Part shown: piece by piece, positions 1 to 6,627 of the stretch
Numbering within the stretch: the stretch's first letter is position 1
How the letters are laid out: the number at the start of each line of letters is the position of its first letter
NCBI GenBank assembly: GCA_029268145.1
Contig: JAJUHA010000021.1
Coordinates: forward strand, 1-38,047
DNA length: 38,047 bases
From: Sphingomonadaceae bacterium
GTDB taxonomy: Bacteria; Pseudomonadota; Alphaproteobacteria; Sphingomonadales; Sphingomonadaceae
Direction of reading: 5' to 3'
Made by a program: the position numbers and the translations under genes
Notes under the pieces: generated by a model
The model's input: the letters and a program-made list of their open reading frames with translations, nothing else
Database searches by the model: none
What the model was told of the DNA's origin: nothing

Positions 1-1
1 C

Positions 2-481
2 ATGGCGGTCGGCCTCGCCCTTGCCGCGCCCGTGGGCGCGCTCGCCGCGCTGGTGCTGCGGCCCGACGTCTCGGCGCGCCTCGCCGCGGATGACAGGCTT
101 CCGCCTTTCGCGCGGGACGCCCTCGCCCGGCTTCCGGCCGCGCCCGTCAGCGTGGCCCGCCTGCCCGCCGCCCTCCGGCCGGCCCCGCCCCTCCGGTTCG
201 ATGTCGCAAGCCGCGTCGACCGCCTCCCGGACGGGCGGACGGCACTTGCGATCTCCGGCGCGATCGTCAATCCGGGGTCGGTCACGGCGCCGGTTCCCGC
301 GCTCGAGCTCCACCTTGTCGATGCGCAGGGCCGCACGCTCGAAAGCCGCCAGTTGCGCGCATCCGCCGCTGCCATCCCGGCAGGAGGGAGGCTGGGGTTC
401 GCCACCGTCGCCCTCGATCCGCCGGCCGGAGTGACCGGCGCGACGCTTGCGCCCCGGGGCGCGGTGCTCGATCCGCTCTGA
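2..481 (+). CDS. C-terminal part of a membrane-anchored DUF3426-like protein (5' truncated)
   Basis: The reading frame is open from the window edge, so the start shown (ATG at base 2) is probably internal. The first 20 or so residues form a hydrophobic transmembrane segment. Residues 65-159 look like an extracytoplasmic beta-sandwich with the pattern 'ISGAIVNPG...[16 protein letters not shown]...AGGRLGF', which recalls the DUF3426 domain of bacterial zinc-ribbon/DUF3426 proteins. In that family a short MJ0042-type zinc ribbon precedes the membrane helix; here it would lie upstream of base 1. Its function is unknown. The domain call is by pattern only. It is followed after 80 bases by an acyl-CoA dehydrogenase on the same strand. 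Confidence 0.6.
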   Translation: MAVGLALAAPVGALAALVLRPDVSARLAADDRLPPFARDALARLPAAPVSVARLPAALRPAPPLRFDVASRVDRLPDGRTALAISGAIVNPGSVTAPVPALELHLVDAQGRTLESRQLRASAAAIPAGGRLGFATVALDPPAGVTGATLAPRGAVLDPL

Positions 482-561
482 GCGGTGCCCCTGTCCGGGC
501 AGCCAGTTGCCCCCCGGTCCGGCTCCGCTATGGAAGCCGCGGCACAAGGAGGAGCGGCTGG

Positions 562-1797
562 ATGGAGTTCGAATATTCGCCCCGCACGAAGGAGATGCTG
601 GAGAGGCTTCGGGCCTTCATGGACCAGCACATCTACCCCAACGAGGAGCGCTACGCGCAGGAGGTGATGACCGGCGAGCGCTGGAAGGTGATCGAGGTCA
701 TCGAGGAACTGAAGCCGCTGGCGCGCAGGGCGGGGCTGTGGAACATGTTCGTGCCGCCGGTCCACGCCGGGGCGCCGGCCGTCCACGAGTTCCATTTCGA
801 CGGCACGCCGCTCACCAATCTCGAATATGCCCCGCTTGCCGAGGAGATGGGCCGGGTGGGCTGGTGCTCGGAAGTGTTCAACTGCTCGGCGCCCGACACC
901 GGGAACATGGAAGTGCTCGCCCGCTACGGCACCAAGGCGCAGCAGGACCAGTGGCTGGCCCCGCTCGCCGCTGGCGAGATCCGCTCGGCCTTCCTCATGA
1001 CCGAACCGGCCGTGGCCTCGTCGGACGCGACCAACATCGAGACCTCGATCGTGAGGGACGGGGACCATTATGTCATCAACGGCCGCAAATGGTGGTCGTC
1101 GGGCGTCGGCGATCCGCGCTGCAGGGTCGCGATCGTGATGGGCAAGACCGATCCGACCGCGCCGCGCCACCTCCAGCAGTCGCAGATCCTGGTTCCGCTC
1201 GACACGCCCGGCATCACCAAGCTGCGGCCGCTCCACGTCTTCGGCTATGATGACGCGCCCCACGGCCATTTCGAAGTGCTGCTCGAGAATGTCCGGGTTC
1301 CGGCCGAGAACATCATCCTCGGGCCTGGCCGCGGCTTCGAGATTGCGCAAGGGCGCCTCGGGCCGGGCCGGATCCACCACTGCATGCGCTCGATCGGGGC
1401 GGCCGAGCGGGCGCTTGAGAAGATGGTGAAGCGCCTCAAGTCGCGCGTCGCCTTCGGCCGGCCGGTCGCCGACCAGGGGGTCTGGCACGAGCGGATTGCG
1501 GAAGCGCGGATTGCCATCGAGCAGGCACGCCTCCTCACCCTCAAGGCCGCCTGGATGATGGACACGGTGGGCAACAAGGAGGCGAAGACGCTGATCGCCA
1601 TGATCAAGGTGGTGGCGCCAAATGTCTCGACCCGGATCATCGACATGGCGATCCAGGCCCATGGCGGCGGCGGCGTGTGCCAGGATTTCGGGCTCGCCTC
1701 CGGCTATGCCGGCCAGCGCACCCTGCGCCTTGCCGACGGGCCCGATGAAGTGCACCGCCAGGCGATCGCGAAGGACGAGCTGCGGCGCTACAACTGA
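562..1797 (+). CDS. Acyl-CoA dehydrogenase family protein (ACAD10/11-like)
   Basis: Flavin-dependent oxidoreductase expected to introduce a 2,3 double bond into an acyl-CoA thioester, passing electrons to ETF. At 411 residues it has the usual family length. The N-terminal helical domain begins '[28 protein letters not shown]', resembling the ACAD10/11 subgroup. The middle domain holds '[20 protein letters not shown]' (flavin and substrate contacts, about residues 149-168). The C-terminal part carries '[15 protein letters not shown]' and the closing '[16 protein letters not shown]'. An AAGGAGGAG Shine-Dalgarno sits about 7 bases before the ATG. It stands alone and ends at a strong bidirectional hairpin. 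The substrate cannot be told from sequence. Confidence 0.93.
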   Translation: MEFEYSPRTKEMLERLRAFMDQHIYPNEERYAQEVMTGERWKVIEVIEELKPLARRAGLWNMFVPPVHAGAPAVHEFHFDGTPLTNLEYAPLAEEMGRVGWCSEVFNCSAPDTGNMEVLARYGTKAQQDQWLAPLAAGEIRSAFLMTEPAVASSDATNIETSIVRDGDHYVINGRKWWSSGVGDPRCRVAIVMGKTDPTAPRHLQQSQILVPLDTPGITKLRPLHVFGYDDAPHGHFEVLLENVRVPAENIILGPGRGFEIAQGRLGPGRIHHCMRSIGAAERALEKMVKRLKSRVAFGRPVADQGVWHERIAEARIAIEQARLLTLKAAWMMDTVGNKEAKTLIAMIKVVAPNVSTRIIDMAIQAHGGGGVCQDFGLASGYAGQRTLRLADGPDEVHRQAIAKDELRRYN

Positions 1798-1819
1798 CTG
1801 CGCTGCGAGGCCCATGGCA

Positions 1820-1850
1820 AAGCGGCCGCCGACAGTGTCGGCGGCCGTTT
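1820..1850. terminator. Bidirectional intrinsic terminator between convergent genes
   Basis: A perfect 11-bp G+C-rich stem (1823-1833 with 1837-1847) closes a 3-base loop. It is followed by TTT on the + strand and preceded by AA. It lies between the convergent acyl-CoA dehydrogenase and the small PEP-CTERM gene, so it can serve both. Confidence 0.7.
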
Positions 1851-1869
1851 CAGGCACCGGGGGAAGGGA

Positions 1870-2136
1870 TCAGGCGATCCGCGGGCGACGACGCCGCACC
1901 ATGGCGCCCACGAGACCGAACCCGGCAATCATCATGGCCCAGCTGGCCGGCTCGGGCACGCTCGGCGCAACGATCGGCCGGTTGTCGATCCGCTCGGGAA
2001 GATTGGCGACCTCGATCCCGCCGATGCTGCCGGGGCTGGCGGCGCGACCGACCGCGGCCGACGACAGGACCTCCACAGCCAGCGCCGGCGAGACGAAAGC
2101 AAGCGCGGCAACAGTGACGACAAGCGACCTCAGCAT
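1870..2136 (-). CDS. Small PEPxxWA-CTERM sorting-domain protein
   Basis: An 88-residue exported protein. Residues 1-20 (MLRSLVVTVAALAFVSPALA) form a clean signal peptide ending in an AxA site. About 43 residues of mature protein follow. The C terminus is a full PEP-CTERM signal: VPEPASWAMM, a hydrophobic GFGLVG stretch and an RRRR cluster. Proteins with this tail are recognised by exosortase-type processing enzymes and linked to the cell surface or extracellular matrix. I chose this start because GAGAGGAGC lies at good spacing before it and a signal peptide begins there; an upstream ATG (2193) would add 19 residues and spoil the signal peptide. The mature domain is too short to assign a function. 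Confidence 0.8.
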   Translation of the reverse strand: MLRSLVVTVAALAFVSPALAVEVLSSAAVGRAASPGSIGGIEVANLPERIDNRPIVAPSVPEPASWAMMIAGFGLVGAMVRRRRPRIA

Positions 2137-2183
2137 GATGTTGCTCCTCTCCAGCTGGCACCAAAGCCTCAGCAACTGTGAAA

Positions 2184-2213
2184 TGTTAACCATGTTGGAC
2201 GGCTGCGGGTCAA
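2184..2213 (-). promoter_or_regulatory. Possible sigma-70-type promoter for the small PEP-CTERM gene
   Basis: On the minus strand TTGACC (2213-2208) is followed 17-18 bases later by GTTAAC/TTAACA. That is a good -35 but a weak -10, giving a leader of roughly 40 bases. No sigma-54 element is visible here, unlike the second PEP-CTERM gene. The remainder of the 2137-2362 gap holds only a 10-bp palindrome (TTTCGCGAAA, 2239-2248) of unknown meaning. Confidence 0.3.
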
Positions 2214-2362
2214 TGCCGGCGTCCAGGATTTTCGGCTTTTTCGCGAAAGGTTAATAGATTTCCGCGGTGGAACACCATTCGTCCTGCGATCGTCACGGCC
2301 CGTCGACGCCGGAGGCGGGGCGGCCACGCTGGCGCCAACCGGGCCAACCGCCTAGCTGAGCG

Positions 2363-3016
2363 ATGATGCCGCGAATCGCTGCTCTCCTGACCGGGCGCGT
2401 CCAGGCCCTCGATGGCCTCCGCACCGCCTATGGCAAGCAGCCGCGCCTGGATCGGGTGCGCGCCACCCGCACCGGCCTCGAGGGCGACGAGGTCGGCAAC
2501 CCGCGGGTCCATGGCGGGCCGGACAAGGCGGTCTATGCCTATGCGCTCGCCAACTACCCGCTCTGGCAGGCCGACCATCCGCGCCACGGCGCGCGCCTCG
2601 TGCCCGGCGCCTTCGGCGAGAATCTGCTCGTCGAAGGGCTCGACGAGACGACGGCCCACATCGGCGATCGCTGGCGGGCCGGGACCGCGCTTCTCGAGAT
2701 CTGCCAGCCCCGCCAGCCCTGTGCCACGCTGGCCCGCTGGTTCGACGATCCTGCCATGGTGAAGGCGATGGTCGCGAACGGGCGATCGGGCTTCTATTGC
2801 CGGGTCGTCGAGGAGGGGCTTATGGCCGCCGGCGATGCCCTCGCGCTCGAGCACCGGCCGGCGGGTGCCTGGTCGGTCGCAGCCGTGCTGGATGCCAGCT
2901 ACACCCCGTCGGGCCCCGGGGAGCTTCTGGCGCTCGCCCGCGCACCCGGGCTCGCCGCCAGCTGGGCGGAGTGGGCCCTGCGTGCCGCGCAGGCGCCGCG
3001 CGCAAAGCCGCTGTGA
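2363..3016 (+). CDS. MOSC domain-containing protein (YiiM-like)
   Basis: 217 residues comprising one MOSC domain (molybdenum cofactor sulfurase C-terminal fold). The family signature is seen in 'GLEGDEVGNPRVHGGPDKAVYAYA' (about residues 39-62), 'PGAFGENLLVEGLDE' (about 81-95) and the conserved cysteine in 'CQPRQPCATLARW' (about 113-125). YiiM-type proteins take part in Moco-dependent reduction of N-hydroxylated compounds; whether this one does is inference. Two consecutive ATG codons (2363, 2366) are possible starts. It is monocistronic as far as can be seen. moeA and moaC, for cofactor synthesis, lie elsewhere in the window. Confidence 0.88.
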   Translation: MMPRIAALLTGRVQALDGLRTAYGKQPRLDRVRATRTGLEGDEVGNPRVHGGPDKAVYAYALANYPLWQADHPRHGARLVPGAFGENLLVEGLDETTAHIGDRWRAGTALLEICQPRQPCATLARWFDDPAMVKAMVANGRSGFYCRVVEEGLMAAGDALALEHRPAGAWSVAAVLDASYTPSGPGELLALARAPGLAASWAEWALRAAQAPRAKPL

Positions 3017-3111
3017 CCTTGCCCGGTCGGACTGTGAATCTTTTTGACAGAATCCGTCGGGAGCGGTCGCCGGGAAGGACCTAACCCATTGGGAAATCGC
3101 GGCTCTCGATT

Positions 3112-3128
3112 CTGGCACGATTATTGCA
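3112..3128 (+). promoter_or_regulatory. Perfect sigma-54 (RpoN) -24/-12 promoter
   Basis: The sequence CTGGCACGATTATTGCA matches the sigma-54 consensus YTGGCACGRNNNTTGCW at every defined position. GG lies at 3114-3115 and GC at 3126-3127, exactly 12 bases apart. Transcription would begin near 3139-3140, leaving a leader of about 37 bases before the PEP-CTERM ATG at 3176. An upstream site for an enhancer-binding protein (for example PrsR) would be expected between about 2950 and 3090 but I could not identify one. Confidence 0.85.
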
Positions 3129-3175
3129 TTGGCAGGACGCAGGCTGGATTCCCAGTCATGTGCAAGGAGATTTGC

Positions 3176-3736
3176 ATGAACAGGTTTGCCATCAGTCTCG
3201 TCGCCGCAGCGGGCCTTGTCGCCGGCGCTGCCAACGCCGCCGTCACCGTCTATGGTGACCGCCCGACGTGGGAAGCGGCCGCCGGAGCGATCGTCGGCAC
3301 CGAGGATTTCGCGGACGGGACCTTCGTCAACGGCCTCACCATCACCAAGGGGTCGCTTTCCGGCGGCGGGTGGAGCGACGTCGTCGATCCGGCGACCGAC
3401 TACAGCTTCAACGCCGTGACCGCGCTCGGCTTCGACCTCGACATGACCCCGGGCGACTTCGGCACTGGCCATGTCTACACCATCCACTTCGTCGGCGGCG
3501 GCACCCATGTGCTGCCCGAGATTGACGCCTATGTCGGCTTCTACGGGATCGTCTCCTCGACGCCCTTCGAGAAGCTCACCGTTGCTGCCGGGGACGGCTG
3601 CTGCGTCGAGACCTACCTCCTCGACAACATGAGCTTCGGCGTCGTGCCCGAGGCGGGCACCTGGGCAATGCTGATCGCCGGCTTCGGCCTCGTCGGCGCC
3701 GGCCTGCGCCGCCGCCGCGAACTGCTCGCTGCCTGA
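3176..3736 (+). CDS. PEPxxWA-CTERM sorting-domain protein behind a sigma-54 promoter
   Basis: 186-residue secreted protein. It has a signal peptide at residues 1-21 (ending GAANA) and a beta-rich middle domain (about 22-152) with 'DNMSFG' just before the tail, a common feature of small PEP-CTERM beta-sandwich proteins. The tail reads VPEAGTWAM, GFGLVGAGL, RRRR. The usual PEP is PEA here, with the rest of the signal intact. The start is set by an AAGGAGA Shine-Dalgarno (3164-3170) and the signal peptide; the frame is open upstream to 3044 but lacks both. A strong hairpin terminator follows. Likely a surface or matrix protein; the ligand is unknown. Confidence 0.85.
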   Translation: MNRFAISLVAAAGLVAGAANAAVTVYGDRPTWEAAAGAIVGTEDFADGTFVNGLTITKGSLSGGGWSDVVDPATDYSFNAVTALGFDLDMTPGDFGTGHVYTIHFVGGGTHVLPEIDAYVGFYGIVSSTPFEKLTVAAGDGCCVETYLLDNMSFGVVPEAGTWAMLIAGFGLVGAGLRRRRELLAA

Positions 3737-3744
3737 GCGGATCG

Positions 3745-3791
3745 CCGAATCGGGAGGGCCGCGGCCGCGCGCCGCGGCCCTTTCGATTCGG
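3745..3791 (+). terminator. Intrinsic terminator after the PEP-CTERM gene
   Basis: An inner perfect 11-bp stem (3755-3765 with 3771-3781) closes a 5-base loop and runs into TTT. An outer 7-bp stem (3745-3751 with 3785-3791) embraces it. It sits 8 bases after the stop codon. Confidence 0.7.
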
Positions 3792-3821
3792 CCGGATGGC
3801 GCGCATTGCGGCCGTGTCCGG

Positions 3822-3894
3822 TAGGCCCGGCAGGACTCGAACCTGCAACCAGACCGTTATGAGCGGTCGGCTCTGACCATTGAGCTACGGGCCC
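3822..3894 (-). tRNA. tRNA with CAU anticodon, probably tRNA-Ile2
   Basis: A 73-base cloverleaf on the minus strand: acceptor GGGCCCG pairing with CGGGCCT, D arm GCTC...GAGC, anticodon stem GACCG/CGGTC with loop CTCATAA (anticodon CAT), T arm GCAGG-TTCGAGT-CCTGC, discriminator A. The loop and stems resemble the bacterial tRNA-Ile2 that TilS modifies to lysidine so that it reads AUA, rather than initiator tRNA. Elongator tRNA-Met cannot be fully excluded by eye. The first acceptor pair is G-U, and the genomic 3' end encodes CC but not CCA. It lies 36 bases downstream of the sRNA terminator. Confidence 0.85.
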
Positions 3895-3927
3895 GCGCGC
3901 TCCATGCGCGCCCCAGGGCCGCCAGGC

Positions 3928-3966
3928 AAGAAAAAGGGCCGGGGGAGCGAAGCTCGACCCCGGCCC
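3928..3966 (-). terminator. Intrinsic terminator of the candidate sRNA
   Basis: On the minus strand a 9-bp perfect G+C stem (3966-3958 with 3944-3936), with an inner GAGC/GCTC stem and GAA loop, is followed at once by TTTTTCTT. This is the clearest U-tract terminator in the window. Confidence 0.85.
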
Positions 3967-4068
3967 AGGATCTGGTCGGTTCCCGAGGGAGGGAGGGAGG
4001 GAGTGGGTCCCGACCTCTCCGGAACGCTCGGGGAGGGTGAGCGCCGGAGTGTGCTGCAACGCAGCGAC
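3931..4068 (-). ncRNA. Candidate small regulatory RNA with two C-rich hairpin loops
   Basis: About 138 nt, not coding in any convincing frame, bounded by a good promoter and an intrinsic terminator. In transcript order: a small hairpin GCUGC-GUU-GCAGC (4065-4053); a hairpin with stems CUCCGG/CCGGAG and CGCUC/GAGCG presenting loop ACCCUCCCC (4049-4017); a hairpin with stems GGUCGG/CCGACC and CCC/GGG presenting a 20-nt loop of tandem CUCC repeats (4015-3974); then the terminator stem (3966-3936). C-rich loops of this kind act as anti-Shine-Dalgarno seeds in known alphaproteobacterial sRNAs (NfeR1/alpha-r14, the CcsR cuckoo RNAs, GsrN). I recognise the architecture, not a specific family. The transcript boundaries are inferred. 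Confidence 0.7.
3987..4007 (+). repeat. GGGA tandem repeat / G-quadruplex motif
   Basis: Four exact GGGA units (3987-4002) followed by GTGGG give five G3 runs separated by 1-3 bases on the + strand. This meets the G-quadruplex pattern. On the minus strand the same bases form the CUCC-repeat loop of the candidate sRNA. Confidence 0.9.
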
Positions 4069-4074
4069 ATCCGC

Positions 4075-4103
4075 CATATATGTCCGGACAGCTTTTTGTG
4101 CAA
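4075..4103 (-). promoter_or_regulatory. Sigma-70-type promoter of the candidate sRNA
   Basis: On the minus strand TTGCAC (4103-4098) and TATATG (4080-4075) are separated by exactly 17 bases, a near-consensus pair that is rare in sequence this G+C-rich. The spacer contains a perfect palindrome TGTCCGGACA (4081-4090), a possible operator. Predicted start of transcription is around 4068-4070. Confidence 0.75.
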
Positions 4104-4114
4104 GTGCGAAAGAG

Positions 4115-4150
4115 GGCGGTCAGTCATGCAGCGAGCGCATGATTGCCGCC
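4115..4150 (-). terminator. Possible terminator of lysR
   Basis: Starting at the last base of the lysR stop codon, minus-strand GGCGG/CCGCC and CATGC/GCATG form a nested hairpin followed by CTCTTTC. The U content is modest. It would separate the trxB-lysR message from the sRNA promoter just beyond it. Confidence 0.4.
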
Positions 4151-5052
4151 TAGCCATCCCCGAGATTCGCAGGGGTCATCCGCTCGAGCAGGAAGTCCCT
4201 CAGAACCCCCACCCGCACCGAGCCCTTGAGCTCGGAGGGATAGACGAAATAGGTCTGGAACACGGCGCCCACCTGCTCGGGCAGCAGCACCTTCACCCGC
4301 CGCCCGGGCGAGATGAGATAGGAAGGCAGGGCGGCGATTCCAGCGCCAGCCTCGACCGCCTGGAGCACCCCGGCGGAGGAGTTGACCGACAGCGCCGGCT
4401 CGCGCGGGGGCCCGTCGTGGCCCAGCTCGAGAACCCAGTTGATGCCCCGCAGATAGGGCGGTGCGGCGGGGCCATAGGCGATCAGCCGGTGGCCGGCGAG
4501 ATCCTCGGCGGTCTTCGGCTCGCCCCACTTGGCGAGATAGTCGGGCGAGGCGCACAGCCGGTGGCGGATGGGCGCGAGCGGGCGCTGGATGAGATCCGCC
4601 TGGGTCGGCTTCTGGAAGCGGATCGCGCAGTCCGCCTCGCGCCGGGCGAGGTCGATCTCATTGTCCGAGAGGATGAGGTGGATGCGGATGTCGGGGTAGA
4701 GGTCGAGGAATTCCGCCAGCCGCCCGGGAAGCCAGGACGAGCCGAAGCTGACGGTCGTCGTCAGCCGGATCTCGCCGGTTGGCCGGTTGCGGGTCTGCTC
4801 GATCCCGCCCTTGGCCCGTTCGATCGCGGACGCGATCTCCTGGGTGGTGCGGTAGAGCTGCTCCCCCTCGTGGGTGAGCGCCAGGCCCCGGGCATGGCGG
4901 TGGAACAGCTTGGCGCCGAGCTGTTCCTCGAGCGCGATGATCTGGCGCGACAGCGCCGGCTGGGAAAGCTTCATCCGGCGGGCGCCCTCGGTGAAGCTCC
5001 CGGCAACGGCCACCGCGTGAAACAGCCGCAGCTTGTCCCAGTCGAGCGGCAT
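4150..5052 (-). CDS. LysR-family transcriptional regulator
   Basis: 300 residues, normal LysR length. A winged helix-turn-helix lies at about 1-62 ('WDKLRLFHAVAVAGSFTEGARRMKLSQPALSRQIIALEEQLG'). The effector-binding domain spans about 92-295 and opens with 'TGEIRLTTTVSFGSSWLPGRLAEFLDLYPDIRIHLILSD'. Its ATG shares one base with the trxB stop (TGATG), so it is translated with trxB. The longer frame running upstream is the antisense-frame shadow of trxB and was trimmed. Targets and ligand are not visible. The trxB-lysR pair may be conserved and the regulator could act on trxB itself. Confidence 0.93.
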   Translation of the reverse strand: MPLDWDKLRLFHAVAVAGSFTEGARRMKLSQPALSRQIIALEEQLGAKLFHRHARGLALTHEGEQLYRTTQEIASAIERAKGGIEQTRNRPTGEIRLTTTVSFGSSWLPGRLAEFLDLYPDIRIHLILSDNEIDLARREADCAIRFQKPTQADLIQRPLAPIRHRLCASPDYLAKWGEPKTAEDLAGHRLIAYGPAAPPYLRGINWVLELGHDGPPREPALSVNSSAGVLQAVEAGAGIAALPSYLISPGRRVKVLLPEQVGAVFQTYFVYPSELKGSVRVGVLRDFLLERMTPANLGDG

Positions 5053-6026
5053 CAGGCAGCAGCGCCAAGCGGCACCGGCGCCGCATGCCCGGCGAGGAAC
5101 CGCTCGGCCTCGAGCGCCGCCATGCAGCCCATTCCCGCCGACGTCACCGCCTGCCGGAAGACCTTGTCCCTGACGTCGCCGGCGGCAAACACACCGGGCA
5201 CGCTCGTCGCCGTGCTGTCCGGCCGGGTCAGGATGTAGCCATCCGCGTCCATCTCGACCTGGCCGCGGAACAGGCCCGTTGCCGGATCGTGGCCGATCGC
5301 GACGAAGAGCCCGTCGGCGGCAAGCCGGCGCGTCGCACCCGAGGGCAGGTCGCGCACATGGACGGCCGCGAGGCTTCCGCCATCCGCGGTTGCCTCGAGG
5401 CGCTCCACCACCGCATTCCACACCACCTCGACCTTCGGACTGGCGAACAGCCGCGCCTGGTTGGTCCTGTCGGCGCGGAGATGGTCCCGGCGGTGGACGA
5501 GCGTGACCCGTGCCGCGAAGTTGGTCAGGAACAGCGCCTCCTCCACCGCCGAGTTGCCGCCGCCGACGACCACCACCTCCTTGCCCCGGAAGAAGAAGCC
5601 GTCGCAGGTCGCGCAGGCCGAGACGCCGCGCCCCCGCAGCCGCTCCTCCTCGGGCAGGCCGAGCCAGCGCGCCGTGGCGCCGGTCGCGATGACGAGCGAT
5701 TCGGCGCGGATGACAGCGCCACTGTCGAGTTCGGCCCGAAAGGGCCGCTGCGACAGATCGACGCTGGCGACGACATCGGCCACCAGCTCGACGCCGAGCC
5801 CGCGGACCTGCGCTTCCATGCGGGCCATCAGGTCGGGCCCGAGAACATGGGCATCGCCCGGCCAATTCTCGACATCGGTGGTGATCATCAGCTGGCCCCC
5901 GGGCTGGAGCCCCTGCACGAGCACGGGCGCGAGCGCCGCCCGGGCACCATAGATGGCAGCCGTGTAACCGGCTGGACCCGAGCCGATGATGAGAAGCCTG
6001 GTCTGCCGCAGTTGTGACGCGCTCAT
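5052..6026 (-). CDS. trxB: Thioredoxin-disulfide reductase
   Basis: NADPH-dependent FAD enzyme that keeps cytosolic thioredoxin reduced. 324 residues, as expected. The FAD-binding GSGPAGYTAA is at residues 15-24. The redox-active CATC lies near residue 140 in 'SACATCDGFFFRGKEVVVVGGGNSAVEEAL', which also contains the NADPH-binding GGGNSA. The C-terminal FAD site is 'GVFAAGDVRDKVFRQAVTSAGMGCMAALEAERFL'. I chose ATG 6026 because the conserved domain starts just after it; ATG 6050 in the same frame is possible. It is divergent from the Lrp regulator 115 bases away and coupled to lysR downstream. Confidence 0.95.
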   Translation of the reverse strand: MSASQLRQTRLLIIGSGPAGYTAAIYGARAALAPVLVQGLQPGGQLMITTDVENWPGDAHVLGPDLMARMEAQVRGLGVELVADVVASVDLSQRPFRAELDSGAVIRAESLVIATGATARWLGLPEEERLRGRGVSACATCDGFFFRGKEVVVVGGGNSAVEEALFLTNFAARVTLVHRRDHLRADRTNQARLFASPKVEVVWNAVVERLEATADGGSLAAVHVRDLPSGATRRLAADGLFVAIGHDPATGLFRGQVEMDADGYILTRPDSTATSVPGVFAAGDVRDKVFRQAVTSAGMGCMAALEAERFLAGHAAPVPLGAAA

Positions 6027-6141
6027 GTCATCATTCCATAGAGATGCCATGCGCCGAGGCAAGCCGGACCTGCAGCCCCGGCACCGCCCGATTCTTGTCG
6101 ATCCTGTTGCATGATTGCCCGGGCACCCATAGACTTGGGCC

Positions 6142-6627
6142 ATGCTCAGCCCGCCGCCGTTTCCGCCCCTCGATGCGATCGACCGGATCATCCTCGCCAA
6201 TCTCCAGCAGGATGGTCGCATGACCAATGTCGAGCTGGCGCGTCGCGCCGGGCTCACGCCGCCACCCTGCCTGCGCCGGCTGCGCGCGCTCGAGGATGCG
6301 GGCGTGATTCGCGGCTACCATGCCCGGCTCTCCCACGCGGCGCTCGGCTGGCCCATCACCGTCTTTGCCATGGTGAGCCTGAAAAGCCAGGCCGAGCCCG
6401 ACCTTCGCGCCTTCGAGGAGCATGTCGCATCGCTGCCGGAAGTGCGGGAGTGCCACATGCTGAACGGCGGCATCGACTTCATCCTGAAGATCGTCGCAAC
6501 CGACCTGCCGGCCTTCCAGACCTTCCTCACCACCCACCTCACGGCGGCGCCCAACGTCGAGAGCGTGCGCACCTCGCTCACCATCCGCACGTCCAAGTCG
6601 GAACCCGGCGTTCCCGTCACCCCCTGA
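6142..6627 (+). CDS. Lrp/AsnC-family transcriptional regulator
   Basis: 161 residues. An AsnC-type helix-turn-helix lies at about 10-60 ('LDAIDRIILANLQQDGRMTNVELARRAGLTPPPCLRRLRALEDAGVIRGY'). A RAM ligand-binding/oligomerisation domain spans about 70-150. Feast-famine regulators of this family form octamers and usually sense amino acids. It is divergently placed against trxB and its stop (TGA) overlaps the start of the pseudouridine synthase gene (TGATG), so it appears to lead that operon. The ligand is unknown. Confidence 0.93.
   Translation: MLSPPPFPPLDAIDRIILANLQQDGRMTNVELARRAGLTPPPCLRRLRALEDAGVIRGYHARLSHAALGWPITVFAMVSLKSQAEPDLRAFEEHVASLPEVRECHMLNGGIDFILKIVATDLPAFQTFLTTHLTAAPNVESVRTSLTIRTSKSEPGVPVTP

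Noticed and set aside
2239-2248. Palindrome TTTCGCGAAA between the small PEP-CTERM gene and the MOSC gene
   Set aside because: Perfect but short, not placed in a recognisable promoter, and no second copy was seen; not enough to call an operator.
3880-5238. Plus-strand frame of 452 codons over the sRNA and lysR
   Set aside because: Composition is that of an antisense shadow and it crosses the tRNA, the sRNA terminator and lysR.
5053-5865. N-terminal extension of the LysR frame
   Set aside because: It overlaps trxB in another frame; the LysR helix-turn-helix begins directly after ATG 5052.
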